Source: an uncultured Cryomorphaceae bacterium
GTDB lineage: Bacteria > Bacteroidota > Bacteroidia > Flavobacteriales > Schleiferiaceae
Assembly: GCA_937120475.1 (NCBI GenBank)
Contig: CAKZJV010000007.1
Location: forward strand, 62,001 to 126,000
DNA length: 64,000 bases
Direction of reading: 5' to 3'
Position numbers and translations under genes: made by a program. The notes beneath the pieces are model-generated. The model did no database searches and was not told where the DNA came from. It worked only from the letters and a program-made list of their open reading frames with translations. Numbering within the stretch: position 1 is the first letter of the stretch; each line of letters begins with the position of its first letter. Shown here in pieces: positions 25,618 to 34,646 of the stretch.

Positions 25618-27803
25618 CGAAGGAGTGTTACCGTTCCGTGTTTGGTAATATCACGGGCCCTGAAACTGGTACCGACTACCAGTTGATATGTGTAGAGTCC
25701 GTCCGATGCTTCAGAACCTACGTTGCGTACCCTTCCGTTCCAACCTTCATCCATATCGGAAGATTCGTAAACCAATTCGCCCCAGCGGTTAAAAATGCGG
25801 ATCACAAAACTTTCAGCCCCGGTAATTTTAAAGGTAAATAGATCATTTATACCGTCACCGTTAGGGGTAAAGGCATTCGGTACATAAATATTGAGGGGTG
25901 CCTCTACAAAAACCGTTTTTAAGGTGGAGTCGGAGCAGCCGTTTTCATTGTAAGCTATGTGCGTAATGATGTAAGTTCCCGTATCCTCAAAAACAATGGT
26001 TTGCTCTTTAAAGGATTCAAGGGTTTGAAAACCCCGGATGAAGGTTTCGGTGTGGGTAAAGTTCTCCGACAGGTTGGTGAGCAGTAAAACCGGGTCGTAA
26101 ATGGTGAGGTATTCTTCCGAGGTTTTTAATTTAGAAACGGGTTTGGAATAAATGCGGATACGATCGGGGAAAACCTCGTAGAGCGAATCCTTGCAACCTT
26201 CGAAGGTTTGGATGGTATGTATAACCGTGTAAACTCCCGGTTCCTGATAAGCATGGGTGGGACTGGGTGCTTTGGAAGTATTGCCGTCACCAAAATCCCA
26301 AAAATGCGAAATAGGCGAGGAGGCTGTACTGGCATCCCTGAATTTAATGGGTACGTTAACGCAAACCTCCGTTTCAGGAACCACATGGGAGAGGTCCGGA
26401 TTATCCACTACTTCTATAGTATCGAAAACAATGTCCTCACAACCGAAATCCTTAACGGTAGCCTGCACCCAATAAACTCCGGGTTGTAAAAACTGGATAT
26501 TCTTAGGGTGTAACAACTTGGAGGTAAATCCTACGTTGGTAGCACCCCCAAAATTCCATTCGGCTGTAGCATTATTACTGTAATTGCCACTCAAGGTAAA
26601 ATCGAAGGTATTGGTGTTAAAGCAAACCTCACCGGTTCTTTCGTGGGTGATGGTAAGCGCATAATTCAATTTGAAGGTATGTACGGTTGTATCGGCACAA
26701 ACATCGCCTGGGTTCGCAATAAGTGTAACGGAATAAGTCCCGGTATCGGGATAGGTGTAGGTAGGGTGCTTTACCCAGCTGGTATCGCCCAGAGTGGTAC
26801 TATCACCAAAGTCCCATCGATAGGTAGTGGCGTTGCGGGAGAGGTTGAAAAAATCTACATGCAGGCCATTGCAAATAGTGCTGGGGTTAATGTCCTGCGT
26901 CTCCATTTGGCTAATAGTGGTTTTGCAGGCATTGGAAACATTGAATTGAAAATCCCTTCGAACCGTACTTACGGGAACCCCACTGCGGTATTCGGTTACG
27001 CAAATGGCAAAAACGTATTGCCCCACCTGGGTGGGCCTGCCACTTAATACTCCGGTTAACGGATCGATACTGATGGTAGGGTTGGAAGAGGTAATCGGGT
27101 CCGAAGCTGTAAAGCCTTGGGCAAATGGTACTGCCGTGTAGGGAGGAGGTGCTGCGGTGCCAGGTTTGGGTGAATCGAAACCGGTACTACTGGAATTTTT
27201 TCCTCCGCCATGGAGGGGTGAGCATAACTCGTAGTGAAGACTGTCACCATCAGCATCTGAAGCCGACATATCCAGGTTTAAAGGTTGATCAATACAGAGC
27301 ACCACCGGGGGTGTATCATTGAAAGCCGGACTACTGTTGCAACCAACGTCATTACTGGGAATGTTTACGGTGTAGGTATTGCCCCAGTCATCAGAGTTGG
27401 TAACGTTGCGAATGGTCGCATTACGGCAACAGCGTTGGTGGTTGATGGTATATCCTCCCGCCCGGGGCGGTAAATTGGTGGTAAAGCGATAGATAGCTCT
27501 TTCGGTACAAACGGAAAGCGGTAGTACAGTGCAGGAGTTTGGAGCTTCTACCGGCAAACGACTACTGCCTAGCATCGGCACATCAATATCCTGTATAATG
27601 GTGTTGCTGCTGGAGTAAATGGTTATGGAAGCAAAAGGGTCGAAAGGCGCACCGGATGAAAAACAATCCCGATAGATAATGAGGGTAACTTCGTAATCAT
27701 TATTTCCCAGGCATTTATAGGTGATTTCTCCTCCTACCAGGTGAGCAGCAAAAGCCGGGTAAGAAGCAATGATCAACAGGGAAATTAGTAATCGTTTTAC
27801 CAT
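25614..27803 (-). CDS. large PKD-domain surface protein with gliding-type (CHU_C) T9SS sorting domain
   Basis: A 729-residue exported protein. Signal peptide (residues 1-19), an N-terminal Ig-like region beginning LVGGEITYKCLGNNDYEV, then PKD-type repeats with the WDFGDS/HTYPDTGTY, WNFGGA and WDFGDGNTS patterns, and a C-terminal domain of about 90 residues starting IYVPNAFTPNGDGINDLF and containing IRIFNRWGELVYES and GWNG. This end is the gliding-motility-associated (type B) T9SS signal. Likely an adhesin or matrix protein at the cell surface. Only 71 bases separate its start from the GHMP kinase stop. Confidence 0.88.
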   Translation of the reverse strand: MVKRLLISLLIIASYPAFAAHLVGGEITYKCLGNNDYEVTLIIYRDCFSSGAPFDPFASITIYSSSNTIIQDIDVPMLGSSRLPVEAPNSCTVLPLSVCTERAIYRFTTNLPPRAGGYTINHQRCCRNATIRNVTNSDDWGNTYTVNIPSNDVGCNSSPAFNDTPPVVLCIDQPLNLDMSASDADGDSLHYELCSPLHGGGKNSSSTGFDSPKPGTAAPPPYTAVPFAQGFTASDPITSSNPTISIDPLTGVLSGRPTQVGQYVFAICVTEYRSGVPVSTVRRDFQFNVSNACKTTISQMETQDINPSTICNGLHVDFFNLSRNATTYRWDFGDSTTLGDTSWVKHPTYTYPDTGTYSVTLIANPGDVCADTTVHTFKLNYALTITHERTGEVCFNTNTFDFTLSGNYSNNATAEWNFGGATNVGFTSKLLHPKNIQFLQPGVYWVQATVKDFGCEDIVFDTIEVVDNPDLSHVVPETEVCVNVPIKFRDASTASSPISHFWDFGDGNTSKAPSPTHAYQEPGVYTVIHTIQTFEGCKDSLYEVFPDRIRIYSKPVSKLKTSEEYLTIYDPVLLLTNLSENFTHTETFIRGFQTLESFKEQTIVFEDTGTYIITHIAYNENGCSDSTLKTVFVEAPLNIYVPNAFTPNGDGINDLFTFKITGAESFVIRIFNRWGELVYESSDMDEGWNGRVRNVGSEASDGLYTYQLVVGTSFRARDITKHGTVTLLR

Positions 27804-27874
27804 GGTATGACCTAAGGCATTCCAACCTTAAATGTAAGCAATTGAGATTAAAAAAGGAAACTGCGGGAACTCGC

Positions 27875-28780
27875 TTAAAGGTTGCTTACAATCAGTTCGT
27901 TAAGCGTAAAAACAGTGGGGTATCCTTTGTCCTTAAAATAGTCCGGGGCATTTTCACCCAGGGCCATTACAAAATCACCTCCCCACGCACCCATGGATTT
28001 AATGCTTCCGTTAAAGTCTGGAAAAAGTAAATCCTTCACCTTCGGTAATTGCAGGGCCGGAGCCATCAGGTTTTCATGATCATTCATGGCAAGGCCTAAT
28101 TCTGCGGTGGTTTGCGCTTGTAAAAAACGCTGGGTCAATGCGGTAGCTTTTTCACTTAAAGCGGCCGGATCAAAGTGTTTTGATTTTTCATAGCGTTTTA
28201 CCTCGGCCTCACTTTTTTGCTTTTGATTGAGGTGTACAAAAACAAGCTCGTTGAAGACTACCGGTAACTGCACCATTTTCCAGTGGCTTTGCCCTTGGTT
28301 CAAAGTGTAAACGATGGCTTGTTGAGAACCAGCACAGGCCACATCATAACCACTGCCACGGCTGGTTGCCTTAAACAATTGCATGGCGTTACACCCACTC
28401 CATTGCGCTATAAGGTGTATCAGGGTGCTGCTGCTGCCCAAACCCCAGTTGTTGGGAAACTCCAGGTGGGTGACCACCTTTTGGCCTTGGAGAAACTCCT
28501 TTTTACCAAGCTTCAGGGCGGCTTTTAAAATGTTTTGTAAATGCCGGGCTTTTTCACCATCACTACTATAAAGAATGGAAAGATCTCTCGAAAAGCGGGC
28601 TTCAAACCAAATGGTTTTTTCATGATTCAAACTGACCCATTGGAGCTGGTCTTTTTCTCCCGGTTCAACTGAAAGGGTTTGCCCATAGCGCGTAGGAAAA
28701 GCCAAAGCTTCTGCTCCTGATAGAACTGCGTATTCGGCTGTAAGCAGGAGTTTACCGTTGGCGCGGTACGTTTGGGTCAA
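27875..28780 (-). CDS. GYDIA-type GHMP kinase (mevalonate pathway)
   Basis: A 301-residue GHMP-superfamily kinase. The N-terminus RANGKLLLTAEYAVLSGAEA is mevalonate/phosphomevalonate-kinase-like. The ATP loop is NNWGLGSSSTL, and the family tag GYDVACAGS corresponds to GYDIA in relatives. It follows the HMG-CoA reductase gene by 4 bases on the same strand, so it most likely phosphorylates mevalonate or phosphomevalonate. Which step is unknown. Confidence 0.85.
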   Translation of the reverse strand: MTQTYRANGKLLLTAEYAVLSGAEALAFPTRYGQTLSVEPGEKDQLQWVSLNHEKTIWFEARFSRDLSILYSSDGEKARHLQNILKAALKLGKKEFLQGQKVVTHLEFPNNWGLGSSSTLIHLIAQWSGCNAMQLFKATSRGSGYDVACAGSQQAIVYTLNQGQSHWKMVQLPVVFNELVFVHLNQKQKSEAEVKRYEKSKHFDPAALSEKATALTQRFLQAQTTAELGLAMNDHENLMAPALQLPKVKDLLFPDFNGSIKSMGAWGGDFVMALGENAPDYFKDKGYPTVFTLNELIVSNL

Positions 28781-28784
28781 AACC

Positions 28785-30137
28785 TCAGGATTTTTTTATA
28801 CCTACCTCGGACTTCTCAATACCGCGTACTTCACAAAACTTTTGTACGGCTGCACTATGAGAAACGGTATTGTGTTTAAAGTGGTCAATAATAATGGCCT
28901 TTTCTGCTTCGGTGGCTTCTAGTTGATTGAGGATGTTGAGCAGGTGCATCTTCATGTGGCCTTTCTGAATACCGGTGGTAACCAGTGCGCGCAGGGCAGC
29001 GAAATTTTGCGCTAAACCCGAGCTGGCTACTATGGACATTAGCTCAGCGGCAGTGGGTTTACCCAGCATTTCCAATGAAAATTTCACGAGCGGGTGAAGC
29101 GTAGTCAGCCCACCCACCGTGCCCAGCGCCAGGGGTACCTCTATCCAAAAGCGGAATTTACCGTTTTGAACCGTGCAATGGGTGAGGCTGGTATATTGCC
29201 CCGAACTGGAGGCGTACGTATGGCAGGCGGCTTCTACGGCACGAAAATCATTACCGGTAGCAATGATCACCGCATCAATGCCATTCATAATACCTTTATT
29301 ATGAGTGGTAGCCCGGTAAGGCTCTACTTCAGCAATGTGAACGGCCCGTGCAAATTTGGAAGCAAATTCCTCGGGACTAATGCCGGAACCATCGTCCAGG
29401 TCTTCTATGGGGCATGAAACCTCGGCCCGCACCAAACATTCCGGAGTATAATTGCTGAGGATGCACATGATAACCTGCACTTCTTTTTCGGCTTCTGTAA
29501 AACGATGATCCTTCGCCAAGGCTTCTGTAAAAGTTTTGGAAAACTGTTCCAGGCAGGAGTTGATAAAATTAGCACCCATAGAGTCGCAGGTTTCGAAGCG
29601 TGCTTCCAACTGGTAATAATGATCTATGGCATCGGTACGGTCGCGAAGTTCAATGCTTTGAATACCACCACCGCGAGCCCGCATATTGGCGGTTATGGAT
29701 GAGGTGTCCTCGAAGAAGCGCTCTTTAACCGATTCAAAGAAGGAGTGCAGCTTTTCAGGGTCGCCCGGATATATAAAATGTACATGGCCGATTTTAACGG
29801 TCGAAATAATGGTGGTACGGAACCCACCTCTTTCCAGCCAAAAGGAAGCACTCTTGGAAGCAGCGGCTACCACAGAGCTTTCTTCAATAGCCATAGGCAG
29901 GGTAAACATTTTACCGTCCACTTTAAAATTGGGAGCTACTCCGTAAGGCGTATAAAAATTGGAGATGGTATTTTCAATAAACTCATCGTGAAGTTTTTGA
30001 AGTTTGGCATCGGAGTTCCAATACTTTTTGAGGGTTTTGTAAGCTTGTTCCTGATTGTCGAAATAGTTGTTGACCAACCATTCTATCTTTCCTTCTTTGG
30101 ATAGTTTTGAAAACCCCTTTATTCTTTTTTCGGCCAT
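28785..30137 (-). CDS. hydroxymethylglutaryl-CoA reductase, class II type
   Basis: About 450 residues. HMG-CoA reductase, class II (bacterial) form, reducing HMG-CoA to mevalonate. Signature blocks seen: an ENTI motif with the catalytic Glu, DSMGANFINSCLE, the NYTPECLVRAEVS lysine-loop region, GTVGGLTTLHP, and a C-terminal KGHMKMHLLN with the catalytic His. An upstream ATG at 30158 exists, but MAEKRIKGFSKLSKEGK from 30137 is the expected start. Paired with the GHMP kinase, it supplies isoprenoids for the crt genes and quinones. Confidence 0.93.
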   Translation of the reverse strand: MAEKRIKGFSKLSKEGKIEWLVNNYFDNQEQAYKTLKKYWNSDAKLQKLHDEFIENTISNFYTPYGVAPNFKVDGKMFTLPMAIEESSVVAAASKSASFWLERGGFRTTIISTVKIGHVHFIYPGDPEKLHSFFESVKERFFEDTSSITANMRARGGGIQSIELRDRTDAIDHYYQLEARFETCDSMGANFINSCLEQFSKTFTEALAKDHRFTEAEKEVQVIMCILSNYTPECLVRAEVSCPIEDLDDGSGISPEEFASKFARAVHIAEVEPYRATTHNKGIMNGIDAVIIATGNDFRAVEAACHTYASSSGQYTSLTHCTVQNGKFRFWIEVPLALGTVGGLTTLHPLVKFSLEMLGKPTAAELMSIVASSGLAQNFAALRALVTTGIQKGHMKMHLLNILNQLEATEAEKAIIIDHFKHNTVSHSAAVQKFCEVRGIEKSEVGIKKS

Positions 30138-30217
30138 TGGGCAATGTTTAAAACGCAAATATACAAAGGCTCTTAACCCCGGATTATTTTAATTTGTTGT
30201 CACAAACTTCTGTTAAA

Positions 30218-30349
30218 ATGCGGGAAACCAAATGTGAGCACTCTGGTTTTTGTACCAATGGCGAACTGGAGAAGTGCAATTATTGTGGTAACACACTAAA
30301 CCAGGCCTTCCTGGAAGAAAGAGAGTCCCTTAAGAATATAAGGGTATAG
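30218..30349 (+). CDS. small Cys-rich protein (43 aa), possibly 5' part of a frame-split gene
   Basis: ATG at 30218 opens a 43-codon frame whose product has four Cys in a C-x5-C-x7-C-x2-C arrangement (KCEHSGFC, then KCNYCGN), a zinc-ribbon-like pattern. It stops at TAG 30347-30349. The next frame (-1) continues at once with a plausible coding stretch to 30588, suggesting that both are halves of one protein. A CCCTTA/TAAGGG hairpin (30327-30344) covers the junction. No family recognised. Confidence 0.4.
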   Translation: MRETKCEHSGFCTNGELEKCNYCGNTLNQAFLEERESLKNIRV

Positions 30350-30588
30350 AAATCCCGTTTATTCCTATCAATCCTGACGTTCCATGGTGGAAACAGGAAT
30401 TAATTCATGAGCTGGAGTTAAAACTCTCTGCGCAGGTACACGTGGACGATATTGCACGGGTTACCTGCTCTACCACGGGACGTTACTATTTTTTAGGTGT
30501 ACCTCCCGATATTCAAAATGTATGGGAAGCGGTAGCCTGGACCTTCGGGAAAATACCCGAAGAGTATCGGCCTATCGAAGAAAGTTAA
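30334..30588 (+). pseudogene. 3' fragment of the split small gene, no start codon
   Basis: An open stretch of 84 codons following an in-frame TAA at 30331. It reads IPFIPINPDVPWWKQELIHE onward and ends PEEYRPIEES. It has no ATG, GTG or TTG near its beginning (first GTG about 100 bases in), yet has a good amino-acid composition with many Trp, Tyr and Pro. It is one base behind the Cys-rich frame. It could be a sequencing error, a decayed gene or a -1 frameshifted product. Its stop overlaps the stop of the convergent gene (TTAA at 30585-30588). Confidence 0.45.
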
Positions 30589-31715
30589 GGTTGTTTTTTG
30601 GCCGCCAGGCTGCGGAAGAAGTCTTTTGGAAATCCAAAGGGGAAAGTATCAAGGTTCGCTTCGGTGGAAATGATCACTACAATGTCTGAATGCGCAGCAA
30701 TTTCAACCGGGTTTAATTGTTCAACCGGTACTTTAGAGTTATCAAAGTGAACCTCCGACCGGTTGTAATACCAATAGTGGCCACCCGTATCGGCCACTTC
30801 AAAAAATTCATCCAACTGGTACAGGTTCCAGTAAAAGCTGTCACCAATGGCAAAAATCCGGGTTTTTCTTCCGCTGGTACCTATCTCTATTTCGGGAAAC
30901 AGGTTAGAGTTGAGGGGGTATGGCAATAACAGGTTAAGATTATCGGCCAGGTCCAGGTCCGATGGCAGGGTACTATCTGCCAGGTAATGGCCCCTAACAC
31001 GTGCTTGCTTTAAACTTTCGGGATTCCTGCGGTTCGCGTAACTGAGAATACTGTCCAGGCAAAGCCCCATGCCGTAAGCCGACCAGTGTGTACCGGAGTT
31101 GGGAAACATCTTTTTACCCATTTCTGGTTTCATATCCAGGAACACCTGGTTGAAATCCACCACCTTTATATCGGTGCTATCCAGAGCGGACAGGTATGTT
31201 TTGTAGTTGTTGGGAAGCACTTCCTCTTTGCCATAATTGGCACGTAAATACTCGGGCATATAACGAGCCTTGTTCGCCCCAATGATCACCATAAACGGCA
31301 CCCCGGATTGTTCAAGGTGATCCTTAAGTTCCTGAATACGTTTAACACGCTCCCTTACCGTATCCACCGGCTGAGCCAGGTATCCCCGGAAGTGACCCCA
31401 GTACATCCATTCGTAAAGTTGATTTTCGCGGGCTAGTATTACGTGGGGTACCCCTTTATTAAAAAGCCGGAACCTGAACTCATTGTGCAGCCGTATAAAG
31501 GTGGGCCTGAAACCCATCTTGTATTCGTAATAAGCAGAATAGAGATCCTGAAATTCACCACTGAACCAGGTGTTCAGGCTAAGCGGAACGGTGTCAGGCA
31601 TGTTATAAGCACCCGATAGTGGTGCTTCGTCAATAATTTTATAACGAGCCTGCACTATGGTCATTAAAAGAGCGGCCAGCACCCCGAAAAAGAATATGTT
31701 TTTAAGCCATTTCAA
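30585..31715 (-). CDS. AlgJ/AlgX-like SGNH-hydrolase protein, polysaccharide O-acetylation
   Basis: A 376-residue protein with an N-terminal membrane anchor (residues about 5-22) and a periplasmic SGNH-like domain. The ARENQLYEWM segment and the FPNSGTHWSAYG motif (His of the catalytic site) and the Ser-containing IGDSFYW block are characteristic of AlgJ/AlgX/DltD-like partners of MBOAT transferases. The start overlaps the MBOAT gene by 4 bases. Together they probably transfer acetyl groups onto an exported polysaccharide. Confidence 0.82.
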   Translation of the reverse strand: MKWLKNIFFFGVLAALLMTIVQARYKIIDEAPLSGAYNMPDTVPLSLNTWFSGEFQDLYSAYYEYKMGFRPTFIRLHNEFRFRLFNKGVPHVILARENQLYEWMYWGHFRGYLAQPVDTVRERVKRIQELKDHLEQSGVPFMVIIGANKARYMPEYLRANYGKEEVLPNNYKTYLSALDSTDIKVVDFNQVFLDMKPEMGKKMFPNSGTHWSAYGMGLCLDSILSYANRRNPESLKQARVRGHYLADSTLPSDLDLADNLNLLLPYPLNSNLFPEIEIGTSGRKTRIFAIGDSFYWNLYQLDEFFEVADTGGHYWYYNRSEVHFDNSKVPVEQLNPVEIAAHSDIVVIISTEANLDTFPFGFPKDFFRSLAAKKQP

Positions 31716-33121
31716 AACCGGAAATAAATAAAGGGGTTAAAGCCCGATCCGGATATTGCACCAATGCATAAGGGTAGTATGATGAGGATAATTACGATCA
31801 TGATTAAAGTGCGTAAGGTGGCCGGACGCTCAAAAAGGAAGCGGTGTTGCCAAACTTCTACCCGGGGTATAATGGCCATGAATGAAAACAAAAAAGCCAG
31901 GGTAATGACCAGCCAAAATTCAACATCCAGCCTGGGCCCACCGTCAAACCCGGTAAACATTTTCCCCACAAAAAATAGGGCCTGGTCCAGGGTTTCTGAC
32001 CGGAACAATACCCATCCCAACAGGACAATGAAAAAGGTTAGTAGGGTGCAGAATATTGGCGGAAGGCGGTCATAAAACTTCCTGAGAAAAAGCCGCTCTA
32101 AAACCAGGAAAAATCCATGGTAAATACCCCACCAAACGAAAGTCCAGGAGGCTCCGTGCCAAAGTCCGGAAAAGATAAATACCGTCCACAGGTTTACGTA
32201 AAGCCGGACGCCCTTTACACGATTACCACCTAAGGGTATATACAGGTAGTCGCGCATCCAGTTGCTAAGGGTAATGTGCCAGCGCCTCCAAAATTCGGTT
32301 ATGCTGCGGGATACGTAGGGGTTGTTGAAATTTTCAGGGAATTTGAAACCCATCATCCTCCCCAGGCCAATAGCCATATCGGAATAGCCGGAAAAGTCGA
32401 AGTATATCTGAAAGGTGTAGCATATAGCACCGTACCAAATGGTACCGGCATTCACTTTTTCGGCATCATCGGCATTAAAAACCTGGTCGGCTTCCACACC
32501 CAGAACGTTGGCGATAAGTACTTTTTTACCTAGTCCGATTACAAAACGGAAAAGGCCCAAAAAGCGATTGTCGGCATTGATCTCCTTTTTACGATCGAGT
32601 AACTCATCGGCAATTTCATTGTAGCGAACTATGGGGCCTGCAATAAGCTGTGGAAAAAGTATGATGTACAGCAAATGGTCGTGAAAATATTTGAGCCGGG
32701 GCCGCACTCCGCGATATACATCGATTAGGTAACTGATTTTTTGGAAAGTGAAAAAAGAGATGCCGATCGGTAGGGCAACGGCGGTCCATTCCAGTTGCTC
32801 AAAGCCAAAGTTTCCGAGCATCAGGTTGGTGTTTTCCACAAAAAAGTTGGCGTATTTAAAGTAGGCCAAAAGCCCGATGTTCAAAATCAGAGACACCCAC
32901 AACCAAAATTTTCGGTTTTGAGAGTGGAAGGTTTTGCTGATAAGGAAATCAAGGGCTACGCTACCGATCAGTACAAACAGGAATAACGGAGCTCCCCAGG
33001 CGTAGAAAAAAGCACTTCCGGCAAGGGCCCAAAAATTTTTAAGGCGGTAGGGTACCCCATAATAAACAAGGAAAAAGATGGGTATAAATACCAGTAAGAA
33101 AAGGTTACTGCTAAATATCAA
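31712..33121 (-). CDS. MBOAT-family O-acyltransferase (AlgI-like)
   Basis: A 469-residue multi-helix membrane enzyme of the AlgI/DltB type. The first segment FSSNLFLLVFIPIFFLVYY, the WRRWHITLSNWMRDYLYIPL block and the catalytic-His segment FSGLWHGASWTFVWWGIYHG are diagnostic. It moves acyl groups across the inner membrane to a periplasmic acceptor enzyme. The neighbour at 30585 is the partner. No polysaccharide synthase is linked in the window, so the polymer is unknown. Confidence 0.93.
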   Translation of the reverse strand: MIFSSNLFLLVFIPIFFLVYYGVPYRLKNFWALAGSAFFYAWGAPLFLFVLIGSVALDFLISKTFHSQNRKFWLWVSLILNIGLLAYFKYANFFVENTNLMLGNFGFEQLEWTAVALPIGISFFTFQKISYLIDVYRGVRPRLKYFHDHLLYIILFPQLIAGPIVRYNEIADELLDRKKEINADNRFLGLFRFVIGLGKKVLIANVLGVEADQVFNADDAEKVNAGTIWYGAICYTFQIYFDFSGYSDMAIGLGRMMGFKFPENFNNPYVSRSITEFWRRWHITLSNWMRDYLYIPLGGNRVKGVRLYVNLWTVFIFSGLWHGASWTFVWWGIYHGFFLVLERLFLRKFYDRLPPIFCTLLTFFIVLLGWVLFRSETLDQALFFVGKMFTGFDGGPRLDVEFWLVITLAFLFSFMAIIPRVEVWQHRFLFERPATLRTLIMIVIILIILPLCIGAISGSGFNPFIYFRF

Positions 33122-33211
33122 TGGGGAGTACCGGTTTAATCAGGTTTCTAAGTTCAGTTGAGGATATAACGATGAAAAGTGGCCGATGCGTATTCAAGTA
33201 AGCGGAGACGT

Positions 33212-33793
33212 TTAATGATGCCGCTCATAATAGTTTTTGAGCTTGGTGTTGTATAGCTCTGCCATGCGGGCTTTGCTTTGCTTAATCAATGAAAAAAACA
33301 CGTATTTTCTTTCGTAGTAGGGAAAAGGATCTTCCAGGGGAACCATATACTGATCCATTAAAACGAGGGCGCTGATACCGAGCTTTTCGGTTTCACTGAA
33401 TTCGGCTGTAAAAAAGGGCCGGGTAGTCAGTTTTTCGAGGGGTACCTCGTTTTGGTCATAGTCGAAAACAACTCCCGCCAGTTCGCCCTTGCGTATAGCT
33501 TCGGAATGCGGTGCGTAAAAAAAGTAAACCGGGCAAAAATCAAAAGTTTTTTGAAAAGAAAGGATGGTTTCACGGTTTTCCTGGTATTGCTCGCTGGCGG
33601 CTTGCTGAGCCATTTTCTCCCGCCCTGATTCTTTCAGCAGGTCTATTTTTTTTTGATTGGTTTGCAGCCTTACCAGTATAAAGCTTTGCTTTAGTTGCTG
33701 AATGTTGGTTTTGGCTTCTTCAGCTTTATCCTGTGCCCGGGCGTGCCACGATCCGAAGGCCAGAAGCAGGAGGAGGGGTATTGCTCTTAACAT
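33212..33793 (-). CDS. exported protein, unknown function
   Basis: A 193-residue protein with a signal peptide (residues 1-20, ending ARAQ). It has a helical Lys/Gln/Glu-rich middle and a C-terminal half with aromatic residues (FDFCPVYFFYAPHSEAI, PFPYYERKYVFFSLI) and ends YYERHH. It lies 90 bases upstream of the MBOAT gene on the same strand and may belong to that transcript. I do not recognise the family. Confidence 0.6.
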   Translation of the reverse strand: MLRAIPLLLLLAFGSWHARAQDKAEEAKTNIQQLKQSFILVRLQTNQKKIDLLKESGREKMAQQAASEQYQENRETILSFQKTFDFCPVYFFYAPHSEAIRKGELAGVVFDYDQNEVPLEKLTTRPFFTAEFSETEKLGISALVLMDQYMVPLEDPFPYYERKYVFFSLIKQSKARMAELYNTKLKNYYERHH

Positions 33794-33905
33794 AGTTTAA
33801 AACGGGGTTAGTTAGCTTGCGGAAAGTTAAGAATACCCGGTAATATGGAAAAAAGCAGAAGGTAATTTGAAAATAAACAGTGGCCCCTAAGCTACTGGTT
33901 ATTAA

Positions 33906-34343
33906 TTAATATTGCGAGGTAAGCGTAATTGAGGCATTGCCAAACTGTATGCAATTGATGCCATTATTCAGGTCAATGGCCGTCATTTTGACGGTTATAA
34001 CATCCCCGCAGCTAGCCTGGAAGGGGAAGGTTTGGCCGGCTGCACCAATGGAGCCCCCGGTTACATAACTGCCATTTACATAGATATACACTACCGCCTT
34101 GTGACTGGGACAAAGATTAAAGTTAACCACGTTTACGCAGAAACGTTGGGTTAGCGGTACAATAGGACCGGTACACGAAACTTTATATTCAAAACCATCG
34201 TCCAGTCTAAACGGATTACAATCACCCACACAGGCTTTTCCCCTAACATTGGAGAAGCACCTTTGGGAGGAAATTTGGGCAAAGCCCAGATCAGGAATAG
34301 AAATCAGGGTGGCTAAGGCAAATAAGAATACGAACTTTTTCAT
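33906..34343 (-). CDS. small secreted Cys-containing protein, unknown function
   Basis: A 145-residue protein with a clear signal peptide (residues 1-22). The mature part contains about seven Cys (in QRCFSNVRGKACVGDCNPF, VSCTG, RFCVNVVNFNLCP) and looks like a disulfide-bonded beta domain. No T9SS tail is seen. It stands alone, 112 bases from the next gene. Family not recognised. Confidence 0.6.
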   Translation of the reverse strand: MKKFVFLFALATLISIPDLGFAQISSQRCFSNVRGKACVGDCNPFRLDDGFEYKVSCTGPIVPLTQRFCVNVVNFNLCPSHKAVVYIYVNGSYVTGGSIGAAGQTFPFQASCGDVITVKMTAIDLNNGINCIQFGNASITLTSQY

Positions 34344-34646
34344 GACATTTTAGAATTTAAGAGTAGAGGGGCCACTGTTTGGTTATAAAATACTTAGGAG
34401 GTACAATTTAATGAAAAAGTATTTGATAATGAGGGTTTAAGAATAAATCCAAAGTTTAATCTTATCCATAATATTCCACGGTAAAAAACAAGTTGTTTGT
34501 TATCAAAAAATTATAAAGTAAAATTTCAACGGCTTTAAGCATAAAATAAAATGCCAGTTGCCGCGAATGAGCATGTGCAGCAACAACGAATGGTCTCTTC
34601 CGGTACCCTGTAGCAGAGAATGCTTTAATTTCATGTTTTGAAATTG
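34344..34646. other. AT-rich intergenic region, no gene seen
   Basis: About 300 bases between divergent genes at 34343 and 34647. It is A/T-rich, with no frame longer than about 20 codons and no convincing TAnnTTTG promoter on either strand. It presumably carries the promoters for both flanking genes. Confidence 0.5.

Noticed and set aside
26643-27047. 134-codon plus-strand frame in the PKD protein gene
   Set aside because: Gly-rich antisense shadow with no homology-like pattern; the minus-strand gene is well supported.
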